Source: Candidatus Heimdallarchaeota archaeon
GTDB taxonomy: Archaea; Asgardarchaeota; Heimdallarchaeia; Hodarchaeales; LC-3
Reading direction: 5' to 3'
Length of the DNA: 5,855 nucleotides
Assembly: GCA_027364495.1 (NCBI GenBank)
Contig: DAHXPE010000143.1
Location: forward strand, 1-5,855
In this document: one piece after another, positions 5,784-5,855 of the stretch
Layout of the letters: the number at the start of each line of letters is the position of its first letter
How positions within the stretch are numbered: the stretch's first letter is position 1
Position numbers and translations under genes: made by a program
The notes under the pieces: generated by a model
Database searches by the model: none
What the model was told of the DNA's origin: nothing
The model's input: the letters and a program-made list of their open reading frames with translations, nothing else

Positions 5784-5855
5784 AAAATAATGCAAAATAT
5801 TTTTATAAAGAAAAGAAATAAGATATAGACCACTTAAGTTGGTTAATCAAAGCGA

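Larger units (their letters stand above)
5062..5855. other. 794-base region without a credible gene
   Basis: All frames are broken by frequent stops; the longest plus-strand ATG frames I followed are about 18 codons. I found no tRNA or rRNA, no CRISPR repeat-spacer pattern and no clear insertion sequence ends. The region is not featureless. It contains a GGTA/TACC motif cluster with a perfect palindrome (5225-5352), a strong archaeal promoter-like sequence (5411-5430), and a run of palindromes leading into a T-run (5565-5631). The last 200 bases hold only weak TGTTAATC repeats. Confidence 0.7.

Noticed and set aside
5806..5855. Minus-strand open tail of 16 codons entering from the right edge and ending in TAA
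   Set aside because: Too short to separate from chance; needs sequence beyond the window.
5062..5855. Considered a replication origin or mobile element end
   Set aside because: No origin-recognition-box-like repeats, no terminal inverted repeats with target duplication, and no transposase or replication gene nearby.

Overview
The window is strongly AT-rich and looks archaeal. I infer this from TATA-like boxes about 25 bases ahead of plausible short or near-leaderless starts, tandem V4R (4-vinyl reductase type) domains of the kind common in archaeal proteins, and a large surface protein built as signal peptide, ectodomain, one C-terminal membrane helix and a short basic tail. An Asgard-type archaeon, perhaps Heimdall-like, would fit the low GC and gene style. 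No ribosomal or other marker gene is present to prove this.

Layout. On the left, a short open frame (1-111, minus) runs off the edge and is probably the start of a gene. It is divergent from a cytoplasmic 551-residue protein (209-1864, plus) made of a thioredoxin-like domain with a CAAC active site followed by two V4R domains. The 97 bases between them hold a TATA-like element usable in both directions and an 18-base near-perfect palindrome, so shared control is likely. That plus-strand gene converges with a minus-strand gene (1890-4019) for a 709-residue, membrane-anchored, gluzincin-type metallopeptidase. Upstream of the peptidase on the same strand, 55 bases away, lies a six-helix membrane protein of unrecognised family (4075-5061). 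These two may form one unit acting at the cell surface. The right-hand 794 bases carry no credible gene. They hold a cluster of GGTA/TACC motifs with an 18-base palindrome, a good archaeal promoter-like sequence, and a palindrome array ending in a T-run, which together could delimit a small non-coding RNA.

How the parts may work together. The best candidate for something undescribed is the thioredoxin-V4R-V4R protein. Both V4R domains keep the same Cys/Glu/Cys/Cys spacing that binds zinc in the phenol-sensing V4R domains of MopR/PoxR/DmpR, and a dithiol domain is fused in front. A redox-linked small-molecule or metal sensor is a reasonable hypothesis. There is no DNA-binding or kinase domain on the same chain, so its output is unknown. 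Its codon use (20 of 22 Arg codons are CGN) contrasts sharply with the peptidase and membrane genes (13 of 14 are AGR), which suggests high expression or a different origin.
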